The notes under the pieces were generated by a model. That model saw only the letters and a program-made list of their open reading frames with translations, ran no database searches and was not told the origin of the DNA. Shown here in pieces: positions 37,001 to 48,173 of a stretch of DNA of 64,000 bases. The stretch covers positions 134,522,171 through 134,586,170 of the forward strand of contig NC_084759.1 of the NCBI RefSeq assembly GCF_028858725.1. The letters run 5' to 3'. The DNA comes from Colius striatus (taxonomy: Eukaryota > Chordata > Aves > Coliiformes > Coliidae). Each line of letters begins with the position of its first letter. Positions within the stretch are counted from its first letter, which is position 1. The position numbers were made by a program, and so were the translations under genes.

Positions 37001-40000
37001 TGAAGCTGACTCCAACTCCTATAGACTGGGAACTCACTCAAAGTTGAAAAAGTATAGTGCACTTTGTCTGGCTAATATAAGCATACTCACCTGTATGTGC
37101 TAATGAGCAAGTAGTCCTTGGTATCCTCTCATATTTGCTCTACCGAGTGCTACTTGCTGTTGGTTGCAGTAGCTGCTTAGCTGCAGCTGGGGTCTGTTGC
37201 TGAAAGCTCAGCTGTATCAAACAGCTCCTGGCAGGGAGTCCTGCCCTATGTGCTTAGGTGAATGCCGAGCTGCACTGCAGGTTCTCTAGCTGTACCTGCT
37301 CTTGTAGGTATAGCTCTGTGTATAGTAGCCTCTGAAAACTTAATACAGCTTATAGGATGAGTAGCATAAAACAACAGCCAGCTCTGTTCCCAACTGACTA
37401 ATACTGGACTACTAGAAGCTTCCAGGCTCCCCTTGGTAATTGATTCCTTCTGGACAAAATAAAATAAGTTTTCCTTTCTTTGTAATGCAGGTCTTCTTGA
37501 GCTCTCCTTGGGAAAATTCAGAAATGTGCTGCTTAACCAGACCAATCCAGTGGAAGCTGTTATCAGAAACATTGCAAGCAACGTGACTGTCATTATTTTT
37601 CAGGTGCATGCCCAGCAAAGTGATGTGGTGATATCTTTTGATAAGGTATGATAAGAGTGTCACTTCCATTTTTAAGTGTTACTTTTCTTTCAGCAAAGGT
37701 GTTGGCTCTAGTACATGTAGGAATATAGCAGTGAAGCTGTATAAATACTGTGAATATCTTACCTTATCTTGGACAATATTATTTTAGCTACAGAAGCCCT
37801 TTCTTGTACCTACAAGTCATAACTCTGTTTTGGTGGACTGAATGCTAAAGGAATTTTACAGCTTGCTGGAAAATGTTTCAAGGCTCTGTTCTTGGTCGAA
37901 GTTGTGCTTTTGACATGTGACTGCTGACTACTATCCATTGGCTTGTCAAATTAAAAACAGATTCAGGATAAGTATTTGACCAGATACCTTGTACACTAAA
38001 CTTGATCACTTTGTGGTGTTCGGTGGTTTGCTGTTTATATGGTTTGGATCTAGCCACTACAGATATGATGTCCTGTTATCCCAGCTCCTTGTCCTGAATT
38101 GAATTCTCCTTTGGTGGCACATAGAGAAATTCCTCCATAATACTCCAGTGAAGGCTGCAACTTGTAGCCAACAATATAAGCATGCCTACTGCTTGTCATG
38201 GTCTAACCCCAGCCAGTAGCTAAGTACCACATAGCTGCTTGCTTGTTCCACCCACCCCAGTGGGATGGGGAGGAGAAACAAAAGAAAGTAAAACTCATGC
38301 ATTGAGATAAGAACAGTTTGCTAACTGAAATGAAATATAATAATAATAATACATAATACATAATAATGGTAATGAAAAGTAGCGTAACAAAAAATGTTTT
38401 AAAAAACCCCAAACAAGTGATGTACAATGCACTTGCTCACCACCTGTTGACCAAAGCATGAACAGCCATCTGTTCCTCCCTGCCAGCTCTGCCCTGTTCA
38501 TGTACTGGCCATGACATTCTATGGCATGGAATAGCCCTGCAGGTGGTTGGGGTCAGCTGTCCTGGCCATGGTCCCTCCCAGCTTCTTGTGCACACTCACT
38601 GGCAGGGCGGAGGGAGAAGCAGGAAAGGCCTTGACACTGTGCAAGTGCTACTGGGCAATAACCAAAACATCCCCATGTTATCAACACTGTTCTCAGCACA
38701 AATCCAAAACAGCCCCGTACCAGTTACCAGGAAGAAAACTAACTACCCCAGATGAAATTAGGACACTGCTATACAGTTTTGTCCCATAATTGAGATGCAA
38801 TCTAAAATATCTTCTTTTAAAAATTTTCTTAGCAGAACACAGTATTTTAGCAGAACACAGACTAAGATGAAGGTAGAAGATGGAGATCTGACAGCTGCCA
38901 TCCAACTTCCCTCTCCTCATCAGTATTTTCCAAATGCAAATATACTGAATGACAAGCAGCATCCTAGAAAGCACAGGAGATGAATAACCTGTGACATAAC
39001 TCACTCAGTCATCTTTGTACCGGTGAAGTATCTAGATTACAGGGCTAAGCCATTACTGTTACATCTATTCAGTCTTTGATTATCACCAGTAGAATCTTGT
39101 GCTGTTGATTCTGACCCTCTTTGCGTTCCTGGGCCTTACCAGGCCAAGGTAAGCAATGCATAAATATGGCTATACTGCTTTTAGGACTGGTTTGCCTCTG
39201 GAAATATAAAGCTGAACCAGACCTTAAAGCCTGCCAGGTCCAAAGTGCTTTCTTACAGTGTTATCTCAGATAACTTCTTGGAAAAAAGCACTTGAACAAA
39301 ACTTGTCTTGCTTAAAAATAGTTTTGACTGCAAGTCAATTGGTTATTCTAGCCAGCCACATGAATGTGACAGTCCTATTGCTGCCTGATCTTTCCTCAAG
39401 ACCCCTGTTTCTGAAATGGGTGGTAGTTGTGGTCGTTGGATCAGTAGCTGACCTGACCCCAAACACTTTTCTCTAGTATGGCTGGTGTTAAGCCAGCTGC
39501 CATACAGTTGTCTCCATTCTGGTGGATATAGTGAGATGTCCTTTAGTAACATAACACAAGTTTTTGTGAGAGATATTCCAGTCATTTTACACCTTTGCTA
39601 GTCTGTGCAGCAGATGACTTCAACTAGCTAGACTTCTCTGTGATTTGCTTATGACTATTCACTCTTTAGTAGTCTCAAATGTATTGCTGGGGTAAGCCTG
39701 AACTAGGCGTTGTGTGGTGTCAGAGGCCACTTCCTTTTTTCCAGCTCTTTTTTTCCATCTTCCTTTTTTACTAGCTAGCTAAGGGCTGAATGTCTCATCT
39801 GTGGCACCTGACACTGAAATGTGTGCCCTGCAGGTTTGTAGTAGGAATGTGACTCCTGTGCAAGACATGAAACTGTGGTGGAAATCTTCTCAAAAAGAGC
39901 TTGCTTGTTTATATAATTTGTTTCTGTTCAGAATCCATCTGTGAACAGCTCAGGAACTGGAGTAGACAAAGGACTGGTTTCCATCCTTCGGCCTCAACAG

Positions 40001-43000
40001 ACCATATGTACATGGTATCTTCAGTCGCTGGATGCTAGCCAGGTGCTCAGCACAGCTATCTCTATCCCCTATATGGAGAAAGGTACATTCTCACTGCTTC
40101 TTAAAGGATACCAGCTCTATTTAATACAAAGTTAACTGTGCAGTGAAGTGTTGACCTTTCAGAGGTGCTAGGCTTTGATGGCACAAATGTATGAAAATGA
40201 CAGAAATTGTTTTAAAATGGGCTGAAGAAATTCCATGTCACTGCTGAATTGGAAGTTGTGTGTGGGTTGTGCTGTATAGTCTTGTCATGACTTCAGTCTT
40301 AAGAGTAGAAAACTACTGTGTATGAGGGCTTAGACTGTGGTGAAACTACTTGAGTTATCTGAAGGACTAGAACCTGACAATTTTATGCGCTCAGTAAACA
40401 GACTATGCCTATGCATTTTTCTTGCTGTGTATAGAGGGAAGTGACAACTACTAAAGCTATCTTTTCTGTGTTCTAGATCCTATTCCTGGTGGCTGCAATC
40501 TAGAGTTTGACTTGGAAGTGGATCCAAATATTTACCTAGACTATACACTGGTTGATATACACATCAAGTTTGCCCCTGCAAACTTGGGATATACCAGGTG
40601 TGTGGAAAAACTTGAGTGCACTGAGCAACACCTCCCTTGTCCTGTACTTAGTCAAGGTCATAAAATAAGATTCTGCTGGGAAGGCTGACTGGGTAGCTGA
40701 TGACAAATCCTGTTTGCCACAAGAAACAGAAATAAATGGGGAAATGAGGAGGGAGAAAGATAATAGAGGCATAATAGTTGAGTTGTATCTTGTGGGAGAG
40801 GTTACACAACTTCAGATATGCAAGTGGTCAGCACATACTGGTTCTTCTCATTCCTCATAATGACATAATCTGCTTGAGAAGCAGTTATGTATTATAGAAA
40901 ATTTTGTTCTTTTGCTGGTGCTGAAGCATGATAATGACCTAGAGTTTTGTTTAATATTGAGATTTCAACTTTGAAGGCATTATTTCTTGAGTGATGCCTG
41001 GTGTCATAGAGGATAGGCAGAGAATGAGGAAGATTGTGTTCAGAGCTGTAGATATAACATACTTGGAAAAACAAACAGTGAACCTGTTCTTTCTTGTGAC
41101 CTCTTGCAATTCTTAGGCAAGTTCCTTATGGTAACTCATAGAAAGCTCCTGGAAGTGTAAAGGCAGGTACCAGCACAGACACTACCTGTGTCAGGGTAGT
41201 TCGACATGGTAGTGCTGTAGTCTCTACTCTCAAACATTTACAGTCTAGATTTGAATTAGTTGATGGTGTTAATTTCTAAAGAGCAGAAGCCAAATACTGT
41301 CAAGGTAACTTTTTAAAACCAATGGTAAGATCTGGAGGCTTGTGTGGGACACATAGCTGATCTCTCTTTAATTGTAGAGGAGCAAACCCACCATCCTGTG
41401 ATTCAGGGACTGGTCAGAGCTCCAGATGGCGTCTACATTATGATGTCTACCAGTACTTCTTACCAGAGAATGACCTTTCAGAGATGGTACTCATGAATCA
41501 CATACGGAAGATGTCCGAGGTGCAAAGTATCAAAGCTAATGGCTTTAAAGTAAGTCTGAAGTGTTGGTGTACAAGGCAAGGGGTAGTGGCACTCTCTTTT
41601 CTCCTCCCCTGTGCTTATCATCCTGGAGTGGTGACATAAGCAAGCTGCTGATGCCTCAGGCTTCTTGTATGTATCTGGGATTTCTGGCTAGGGAACATCC
41701 AGTGAGTGATGTATGTGAATGGGCAACCACTCTCTCCTGGGATAGAGGTGGCTCATCAGCACAACCTGAAATGTGGCAGAATTGAGGCTTCTTGCCATAG
41801 GCTCTGAAATTAGGTAGATTTTAGTGACTGATCTGTGACACATTTTCTGACTTGCAGTGTTTTCTTAATGAAACAAACTCTCATATCAGTCTCTTCCTGC
41901 ATGCTGAATACTCCATCAGTGGCATTGAGGCCAGCTTGCCTATAGCAATACTGCCCCTGAGTGCCTGTAAAACCCAAAGTTAAGCTAGTTCTGACAGATT
42001 GATAGTCTCCTACAATGCCTGGGTACTGGCCTCCTCACATCCTGAGAAATGGGAGGGAATACAAGGGTGAGGAGAGTATAGTGGAACTAGACTAGAAACA
42101 GGTCACATTTGGAGTGTCAAAAAGAGATCTGGTATATGCAAGAGCAAACACTTGCTGTGTGTTTGTCTACCCCTCTGCAAAGAGATAGGAAGGGACAGAG
42201 AGAGAAGAATCTAGGTTGTCATGACCTGTCTGGCCTTGCTAGGGAGTAGAATGGTAGCCTTGCCTGCTTCAGAGACCAGATCTAGGTTAGTACACTAACA
42301 GGGGAACTGAACTAGGTTCTCAACTAGGGAGGAGCAAAACATGAGTGAGAGAATCATCTCCCCTGTCAGAAACACAGTAATATTGGAGGAAGTGTAATCT
42401 GTCCTGTAAGCTTTCAATGCTTCAGTTAGTAATACTGAGAGGGTTCAGAGTAAGAGAGCTCTAGCCTTCAGTTCTTGCTGATAATCTTTGAGCTGCTCCT
42501 TCAGCTATATGGACATAGCAATGTGCCAACAGTGACAGGCAGTTCCTTGCAATAAAACATTCTCTGTTGTTCCAGATGCTTACGCTGACAACTGATGACA
42601 AGACCAATGTCTATTTTTCCTCACTTCCTGGACAAGGTGTGATCTACAATGTCATAGTATGGGATCCTCTTTGGAATACTTCTGCTGCATACATACCTGT
42701 GCATACATATGCCTGCAGCTTTGCTGACCTGGTGGCTAACTGCTCTTCCCTCAGTAAGTTGGGACTTGCCAACTTGTTGCAAGATGGTTGTGCTCTTGTT
42801 TACACTAGATACATTTTGTTTCTTTATAACAGAGTCTAGTCTTGAGAAATTCTAGAGTAATGAAAACAGAAGGATGCTGAGGAGAGCTACTAGGAATTGG
42901 AGATTTAACTTGAGGTTTAATATGGGGCCTGCAAATATATAGATTTCAGCTCTTTTGTGACATTCTAGCTTTTTCCATTTTAATTGAATGCATAGTCTTA

Positions 43001-46000
43001 AATCACTTGTAGAACTATAGATGCTACATGTGAAACTGAGCTAAAAAATATGAACTAAATCAGGGTCCAGCCTGATTTTTGTAACTATTCTGGTGCTAAC
43101 AGGAATCATAACTTAAAAGTAATTTAAAAGGAGGTAGTGACCTAAAGTAAGCATGAAGATAATGCCAGCATAGTGAAATGACTATGAAGTCATGCTACTT
43201 TGTACAAAGCTATATAACAACAGAATTTGAGCAGAAGATGAGCAAAGCTGCCACTGCTGTTATGACTGTGGAAGGGACAAGAATAATGGGTAGAATATGG
43301 TTCATAAAGTAAGTTTTATTCTCGTGATTGTTTTCTCATATACTGTAACACAAGTAACTTGTCAAACTTGGTGTTGTCTTATGACATGAGGCAAATGATC
43401 TAGGCTTAACCCTTTTCTCTAGTGATGGACTAGAAAAATGTGGCTAAGTTGTTTTAAATAGCAGCAAGTATTTTGCCTAGGAGACAGAGATGAGACACGT
43501 CCTTTCTGTTGCATAGAGGGTATATTAAAGGGAGGCTATGGTGAAGGCTGCAGTAGTGAATACTGTAGCTGCTGTCTGGGTCACTAATCCTGTAGCACCA
43601 GTTTTTATAGAGGATTGGATGTCACTACTTTTTTTAAAGCTGAGTAGAGAATTTTCAGGTAAAGCTATATCAGTATTACAAGCAGCAAGTTACAGCTACT
43701 GAACTATTAAAGAAGCTTGAATCTTTACAATGAGGAGGAAGCTCTTGATAATCAGGTCGGGACTGCTTCAGTATTCTGTTGGAGATTCTATAAAGATAGT
43801 GGTTACTTCAAGGCACTGCAAATCAGCTCAGGTTATGTGTCTGAAAAAAGTGGCAGATACTAAGTTATCAGTCGGCTTAGTCTCATTGTTTGAGCTACTA
43901 GCTGCAATGCTCTAGTAACCCTTTCTTTCTCCTTGTAGGCAAACTCTCTACGAAAATATTTTTCACTGCTTTCGCTGTTCTTGGTCTCTTCACTTGCTTC
44001 TTTGGTCACAGATTCTGGAAAACTGGTATTGAATGTTGTTGTTGTCTTTCTCATAAGTCTAACTGGAATTTCATAAATGTAACTTGTAACAGTGGTGTTA
44101 TAAGATTCTCTTCATAGTGATTACATGCCAATTAGGTCCACTGCTTTGCTTTTACAGATCCAGAGCTTTTAAGCTCTGGTATGCAAAGAACAGAAGCAGA
44201 ACTAGGGTGCATGCTGAGAAATAAAAATATAAAAATGTCATTTTTTGACTATTTGAAGTGCTTGAGAACTTTCCAGAACCAGATGTTGTCTGGCTTTCCT
44301 TTTGTGCTTCTCAACCAGTGAGCTGATATGCTCTTTCCTTGTAATGTGAAACTGTCTGGAAATGTACTGAAGTGGGCTTGATGTGAAGCGATATGACAGC
44401 TTACTATCTTTTTTTCCCTTCTTCCCTAGATTTATTCTTCATGGGCTTTGTATTTGCAGGATTCTTCTTCTTTGTATTCATTACAAGAGTAACTAGCCTT
44501 GGTTATGATGGTGAGTAGATGTGTCAGGACACACTGTGCTCTTCCCAAAGTATTGTTATGAATCCTTTTAAGTGAAATCTCACTTGCTGTTGGCCAGTCT
44601 TAGGAAGGACAGGAGAATGATACCTGAGTACTTGACCTGTGGTCTGATTACGATAATAGTCACATATGCAACAGAGTAACTTGCTTCTGACCTCAAATAG
44701 TGATACAGAATTAAGAGCGGCAACTATACAAGACAAATTTTAAGTATCTGTCCAAGGAAGATCCAGGTTTTTAGACACTCTGGAATTTTTCAACATACTT
44801 CCTATTTCATAATGGGTGGACCTAGTTTTGGGTCAAATCCAGATTTTATCTGTAAAATGAAGTGGAAGGTCAGCACGCTGCTTGTGAGACTGACAAGAAT
44901 TAGTTCCGTTTGCCTTGATCTCATAGTTACTGTTTGATACATGTGCATTACCTCTTGCAACTGTAACTGCCCTGGGAACTCAAGGTTCTAATTTACATAG
45001 TAGCAAGACTTTAATTCCAATCCTGTGCCTCTCTTTCAGTAGCACACTCTCAGTTGCAGACTGCAGTCTGAGTGCATGGAGCAAGTACTGATCCTCTTGT
45101 TAGGCTTTCTTCAGAAAGCTTTAATTAGATAACAAAATCAAACATGTAAGTGAAGCTGCTGAATTACATTATTGCAGTTTTCAGAGTGGTGGAATTTCCC
45201 TTTTCTTTTTCAGAGCGTCTTATTTTGACAGCAGTAGCTGGAATTACAGGAGGGCTTTTCCTGGTTGCAAGCTGGTGGAGATTTGGCTCTGTCTTACTCT
45301 GTATGTTTATTATTGGACTCGTGCTGGGATTTCTCTTTTCATCAACAGTCTTCTTTACTCCACTAGGTATGCACAGAAATACTATCCTGCAAAGTGCTGG
45401 CCACTGAGTGATGTGTTCTTGCTGTATGACAGGGACACTGCAAGGGTCTAAGATGAATCCTACTGTCTAGTGTATCTTAGTGTGATGTTTCATTTTCCCT
45501 TTTCAGTGTTGGGAGGAATAGAGACATACCTGAAGCTCTTTCAGGTGTGCTGTGGTTAAAGCTACTTAGGCAATCTGCACTGGTGGGAAAAGGAAACTGA
45601 TTATTCTGCAGGGAACTTGCTTAGGTAGGAAAAGCCTCATCTGCATGCCATTTTAGCAGTTCGTCATTTCACCAGCTCTGCTCCAGGCAAGCACTTCCTG
45701 TCTATCTTGTTCTCTATCCAGAACAAGTCACAGTAGAAAATCTGCAGCCTAACTCGGAGGCTTCAGGCAAAAAGGCACTGTGGATTAAGCTCTTGCTGTT
45801 ACTTTCACCATACTGCAGTGCCAGGTTCTGGGACCACTGCACTGTAAGAGTCAAACTTGTGTTTTCCAGTCACCTGTGCTTGATTCAAGCCACAACTCTG
45901 TGATAATCAATGCAGTCCCTCATTGCTCTTTGTTAAAGTGAGATGGTGAATCTGTTGGGGGTCAGCTTGTCCCCATTGTTTACTTGACAGGCCTTAGAAA

Positions 46001-47762
46001 GCAGGGGTAGCAAAGAGTGTTTGAGTGACTTAATTACTCTTCTTAAGGCCAGATGACTTTGCTTTGTGGTGTTGTGATGGCTGCACTTGCTTAATACTCT
46101 ATATGGGTTTATAATTTAGTTTGACTCTAGGCAACAAAAGGGCTTCTTATTGTGTGGAAGTACTCTGGTAGCTTTCATTCTTACCAGGTAAGTAACATGT
46201 ACCTCATAAAAAGAAAATCTTTGTTTCACGTACAAAATCTGCTGTTGTGTGTTAGACTACAGGACCTATGCTCTTTTCTGTTCTTATTTTGAGTAACTGT
46301 GCTACAATGCATCTTAAATGACCAGCATTTGAGCTCCAGCTAAGCTTTTATCAATACCGTACCCTAGATATTTGAGAATGTACAGAATCTTTGGAGGAAA
46401 AAGCTCAGCCTCCCATCATTTGCAAGAAAATAAATGTTTTGCTAACTCATAAATTACTTGTGGCATGTGGTGTCTGTGCAGGAGACTACAGGGTCTTCCG
46501 TGATGATGTGGTGTTCTGGGTGACCTTCTCTTCTGTAGCCTTGATGATTCCAGTGCTTTTTGTTGGCTGTCCAAGAATTGTAAGTGATCTGTACTGTCAC
46601 TTCAGGAGGAGGGAGGAAGGGGTGTCAGATTTTTTAATGCAAAATGTGAGATATGTATAGAAAACACAACTTCATGAAGCTTGCCACAGGACCAGCTCTA
46701 GGGAGTTCCTGTTCCAGCCCTACATGCAAAGGAATGCCTTTTCGTGGTATTACATGTAGCATCCACTAACATTTGCATTAAGTTGACTTTTGCTGTTTTA
46801 ATGAGATGTCATAATAAAGAGTGTTTTATCAGCCTTATAAAGCTGTGTGTTTTCTCCCTCTCTAGCTGAACATCCTGGCCTCTGGAGTAGTAGGCTCTTA
46901 CACAGTGATCCTAGCTATTGCTTGTTATATCTACACAAGTCTGGCTTATATCACATTAGATTTACTCAGAAGGATCCTCAATGATTACTTCAACAGAGCT
47001 TACACCAATGTGCCTTTTCAAACAAATGGTGAGTATTGCTCATAAGACTTTTTTTTTTTTAAAAAAACAAATACTGCCTCTTTGGTTCCATTGTAAATGG
47101 TGGGTGAGGTTAGGAAGGGATGAAAGAAGAACACAGTGAAAGAACACAGTAAGTACAGTGTGATATTTAACACCCAGATGATAAATTTTAGTCTTCCAAA
47201 AGAAACACTGAATAGATTGAAGAGCACCAGCCTTTCCAGCAGGTGTAATGTGATGGCGGCCTTTGTGAAAGGTGCTTCTCAGGCTTGGACTGCCACCTTG
47301 CTGATGAGTTTGCAAGAGCAGGCAGTCAAAAGGTCTAAACTGGTGACTTAACACACTCCATGGAGTTCCTCAAGGCATATGAGGATACAGACACTACTTT
47401 ATATTCCTATCTGTTGCTAAACTGGTTCAGTGTTTGTGCTTGGGAAAGGAAGAAGCGTTCTGCTTTGATATAGGAATCTTTTTGTTTGCTCTCTTTCAGA
47501 CTTCATCATCCTGTCAGTGTGGGCAATGCTGGCCCTCAGTGGGGTAACTGTGCAGCTTCGCCGAGAAAGAAGCGAAGTGCCCTTCCCCCCGCACCCCTAT
47601 CTCACCTGGAAGCGGGAAAGGGAGCGCAGAAGCACCAATGTCTTAGATCCTAGCCATCATATCCCTCCCCTGAGAGAGAGGATCCATAACAAGCTCCTGC
47701 ATATCAAAGACTTCTTTCAGAAAGAGCAGCCGGCTGGGGAGAGAACTCCACTGCTTCTGTAA
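31027..47762 (+). CDS. TM7SF3: Transmembrane 7 superfamily member 3 (whole gene span, 12 coding exons)
   Basis: TM7SF3 is a seven-pass membrane protein reported to protect cells from stress-induced death and ER stress. Its exact biochemical role is not established. Joining twelve exons (31027-31096, 37491-37645, 39932-40082, 40477-40597, 41378-41549, 42576-42753, 43939-44025, 44430-44510, 45214-45366, 46482-46579, 46866-47028, 47500-47762) gives about 563 residues in one frame (human 570, from memory). It has a signal peptide (about 1-20) and an ectodomain (about 21-288) with sequons at N21, N39, N54, N80, N257 and N278 and conserved blocks GGCNLEFDL, RWRLHYDVYQYFLPEND and SSLPGQGVIYNVIVWDP. 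Seven helices lie near 289-305, 313-329, 341-360, 363-384, 400-418, 423-445 and 478-495. The cytosolic tail ends QKEQPAGERTPLLL, identical to what I recall of the human end. All introns are GT-AG. The start codon context is CTCCATGG. Confidence 0.97.
32789..32952 (+). repeat. Direct repeat copy A, TM7SF3 intron 1
   Basis: The segment from ATTTTGGGACTAA to GGCTAGAGATGCCA matches 36101-36265 over its whole length, roughly 85-90% by eye, with no similarity in the flanks. Inside each copy GAGGTGAG and CTCACCTC form an 8-bp inverted pair about 25 bp apart. The family is unknown. Confidence 0.85.
34148..34193 (+). repeat. Tandem duplication, 23 bp x 2
   Basis: Two identical adjacent copies of a 23-bp unit beginning AAACTGAGTGGTGC, with a short third start after 34193. 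A likely replication-slippage product in an intron. Confidence 0.9.
36101..36265 (+). repeat. Direct repeat copy B, TM7SF3 intron 1
   Basis: Partner of 32789-32952, same orientation, 3.3 kb downstream. It runs from ATTTTGGGACTAA to GGCTAAAGATGCCA and keeps the inner GAGGTGAG/CTCACCTC pair. Confidence 0.85.
37491..37645 (+). CDS. TM7SF3: TM7SF3 coding exon 2
   Basis: It encodes residues 24-75 of the ectodomain (GLLELSLGKFRNVLL ... SDVVISFDK), with sequons NQT and NVT. The acceptor is TAATGCAG and the donor is GTATGA. It ends in phase 0. Confidence 0.95.
38189..38193. repeat. Left target-site duplication of the solo LTR
   Basis: CTGCT immediately before the LTR's first TG, identical to the five bases after its final CA. 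Confidence 0.88.
38194..38765 (-). mobile_element. Solo LTR of an avian endogenous retrovirus, class III (ERVL)-like
   Basis: The 572-bp element begins TGTCATGGTCTAACCCC and ends GAAATTAGGACA on the plus strand, giving the TG...CA ends of an LTR. It is flanked on both sides by CTGCT (38189-38193 and 38766-38770), a perfect 5-bp target duplication. From memory the family is a common bird LTR whose promoter and polyadenylation parts read on the strand given here. The region is AT-rich with TAATAATAA runs near 38337-38370. No gag, pol or env sequence is attached, so this is a recombined solo LTR, antisense to TM7SF3. Family assignment is from recall, not a database search. Confidence 0.85.
38766..38770. 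repeat. Right target-site duplication of the solo LTR
   Basis: CTGCT immediately after the LTR's final CA, matching 38189-38193. Confidence 0.88.
39932..40082 (+). CDS. TM7SF3: TM7SF3 coding exon 3
   Basis: It encodes residues 76-125 (NPSVNSSGTGVDKG ... ISIPYMEK), including the conserved ILRPQQTICTWYL block. The acceptor is CTGTTCAG and the donor is GTACAT. It ends in phase 1. Confidence 0.95.
40477..40597 (+). CDS. TM7SF3: TM7SF3 coding exon 4
   Basis: It encodes residues 126-165 (DPIPGGCNLEFDLEVDPNIY ... KFAPANLGYT). The acceptor is GTTCTAG and the donor is GTGTGT. It ends in phase 2. Confidence 0.96.
40598..41377 (+). other. TM7SF3 intron 4
   Basis: Ordinary intronic DNA with no feature recognised. 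Intron 3 (40083-40476) is likewise featureless. Confidence 0.7.
41378..41549 (+). CDS. TM7SF3: TM7SF3 coding exon 5
   Basis: It encodes residues 166-223 (RGANPPSCDSGTGQSSRWRL ... SIKANGFK). The acceptor is AATTGTAG and the donor is GTAAGT. It ends in phase 0. Confidence 0.96.
41550..42575 (+). other. TM7SF3 intron 5
   Basis: Ordinary intronic DNA. No feature recognised. Confidence 0.7.
42576..42753 (+). CDS. TM7SF3: TM7SF3 coding exon 6
   Basis: It encodes residues 224-282, the end of the ectodomain (MLTLTTDDKTNVYFSSLPGQ then GVIYNVIVWDP, AAYIPVHTYACSF). The acceptor is GTTCCAG and the donor is A then GTAAGT. It ends in phase 1. Confidence 0.96.
42754..43938 (+). other. TM7SF3 intron 6
   Basis: Ordinary AT-rich intronic DNA. 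No feature recognised. Confidence 0.7.
43939..44025 (+). CDS. TM7SF3: TM7SF3 coding exon 7 (helix 1)
   Basis: It encodes residues 283-311, membrane helix 1 followed by FFGHRFWKT. The acceptor is TTGTAG. The GTATTG donor is weaker than the others, but the reading frame across it is clear. Confidence 0.93.
44160..44179. repeat. Short perfect inverted repeat in TM7SF3 intron 7
   Basis: CCAGAGCTT and AAGCTCTGG are separated by two T, forming a 9-bp stem. There is no sign that it is more than a local palindrome. Confidence 0.85.
44430..44510 (+). CDS. TM7SF3: TM7SF3 coding exon 8 (helix 2)
   Basis: It encodes residues 312-338 (DLFFMGFVFAGFFFFVFIT then RVTSLGYD). The acceptor is TTCCCTAG and the donor is GTGAGT. 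It ends in phase 1. Confidence 0.95.
44511..45213 (+). other. TM7SF3 intron 8
   Basis: Ordinary intronic DNA. No feature recognised. Confidence 0.7.
45214..45366 (+). CDS. TM7SF3: TM7SF3 coding exon 9 (helices 3 and 4)
   Basis: It encodes residues 339-389 (ERLILTAVAGITGGLFLVAS, WWRFG, LVLGFLFSSTVFFTPL). The acceptor is TTTTTCAG and the donor is GTATGC. It ends in phase 1. Confidence 0.96.
45367..46481 (+). other. TM7SF3 intron 9
   Basis: Ordinary intronic DNA. No feature recognised. Confidence 0.7.
46482..46579 (+). CDS. TM7SF3: TM7SF3 coding exon 10 (helix 5)
   Basis: It encodes residues 390-422 (GDYRVFRDDVVFWVTFSSV ... FVGCPRI). The acceptor is CTGTGCAG and the donor is GTAAGT. It ends in phase 0. 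Confidence 0.95.
46866..47028 (+). CDS. TM7SF3: TM7SF3 coding exon 11 (helix 6)
   Basis: It encodes residues 423-476 (LNILASGVVGSYTVILAIAC ... RAYTNVPFQTN). The acceptor is CTCTCTAG and the donor is GTGAGT. It ends in phase 1. Confidence 0.96.
47029..47499 (+). other. TM7SF3 intron 11
   Basis: Short intron with a T run followed by an A run near 47048-47067 and nothing else recognised. Confidence 0.7.
47500..47762 (+). CDS. TM7SF3: TM7SF3 coding exon 12 (helix 7, tail, stop)
   Basis: It encodes residues 477-563: helix 7 (FIILSVWAMLALSGVTVQL), then a basic cytosolic tail with FPPHPYLTWKRERERRS, HHIPPLRERI and the terminal ERTPLLL, ending in TAA at 47760-47762. Confidence 0.97.
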
Positions 47763-48167
47763 CCTGCTGAACAACTGATGGGAACAGTGAGGAAGAATCC
47801 AAGAGTGGTGAGATCACCAGCGAACCAGCCAGTGGTGCAGGATTTGCCACTGCTGATTTGTCCTGCTTAAGAGGATCATGTTTGCCCAGCTTGAAAGAGA
47901 AGTTATCTGTCTGGTACACTACATGCTGTTTTGTGACTTTTCTCAATGGCCTGCTGTAACATGTATGCCTAGCTGCAATATCTTGTACTAATGGTCAAGT
48001 ACAGGTATTTATCTCATGGTGACCTAATTTGATGTTCAGTATAACACAACCCTTAGAAAGCAGCCTGTACAACACTGGTTCTTCCCTCACAATGTGGAAA
48101 CCACTGCTGAAATATTGCCTGATTGGCTCTTGAAGGTGAGCAGTCTGGCAAATTGCGAGGGATGAGC

Positions 48168-48173
48168 AATAAA
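48168..48173 (+). terminator. TM7SF3: Candidate proximal polyadenylation signal of TM7SF3
   Basis: AATAAA 406 bp after the stop codon, the first canonical hexamer downstream. Confidence 0.4.

Larger units (their letters stand above)
31097..37490 (+). other. TM7SF3 intron 1
   Basis: This 6.4-kb intron contains no exon that I can support. It holds the 165-bp duplicated segment (32789-32952 and 36101-36265), a 23-bp tandem duplication at 34148-34193 and a T run near 34564-34577. No CR1 or RNA gene was recognised. Confidence 0.8.
37646..39931 (+). other. TM7SF3 intron 2
   Basis: Besides the solo LTR at 38194-38765 I see only single-copy-looking DNA, including a direct pair of AGCAGAACACAG at 38831-38842 and 38849-38860. 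Confidence 0.75.
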
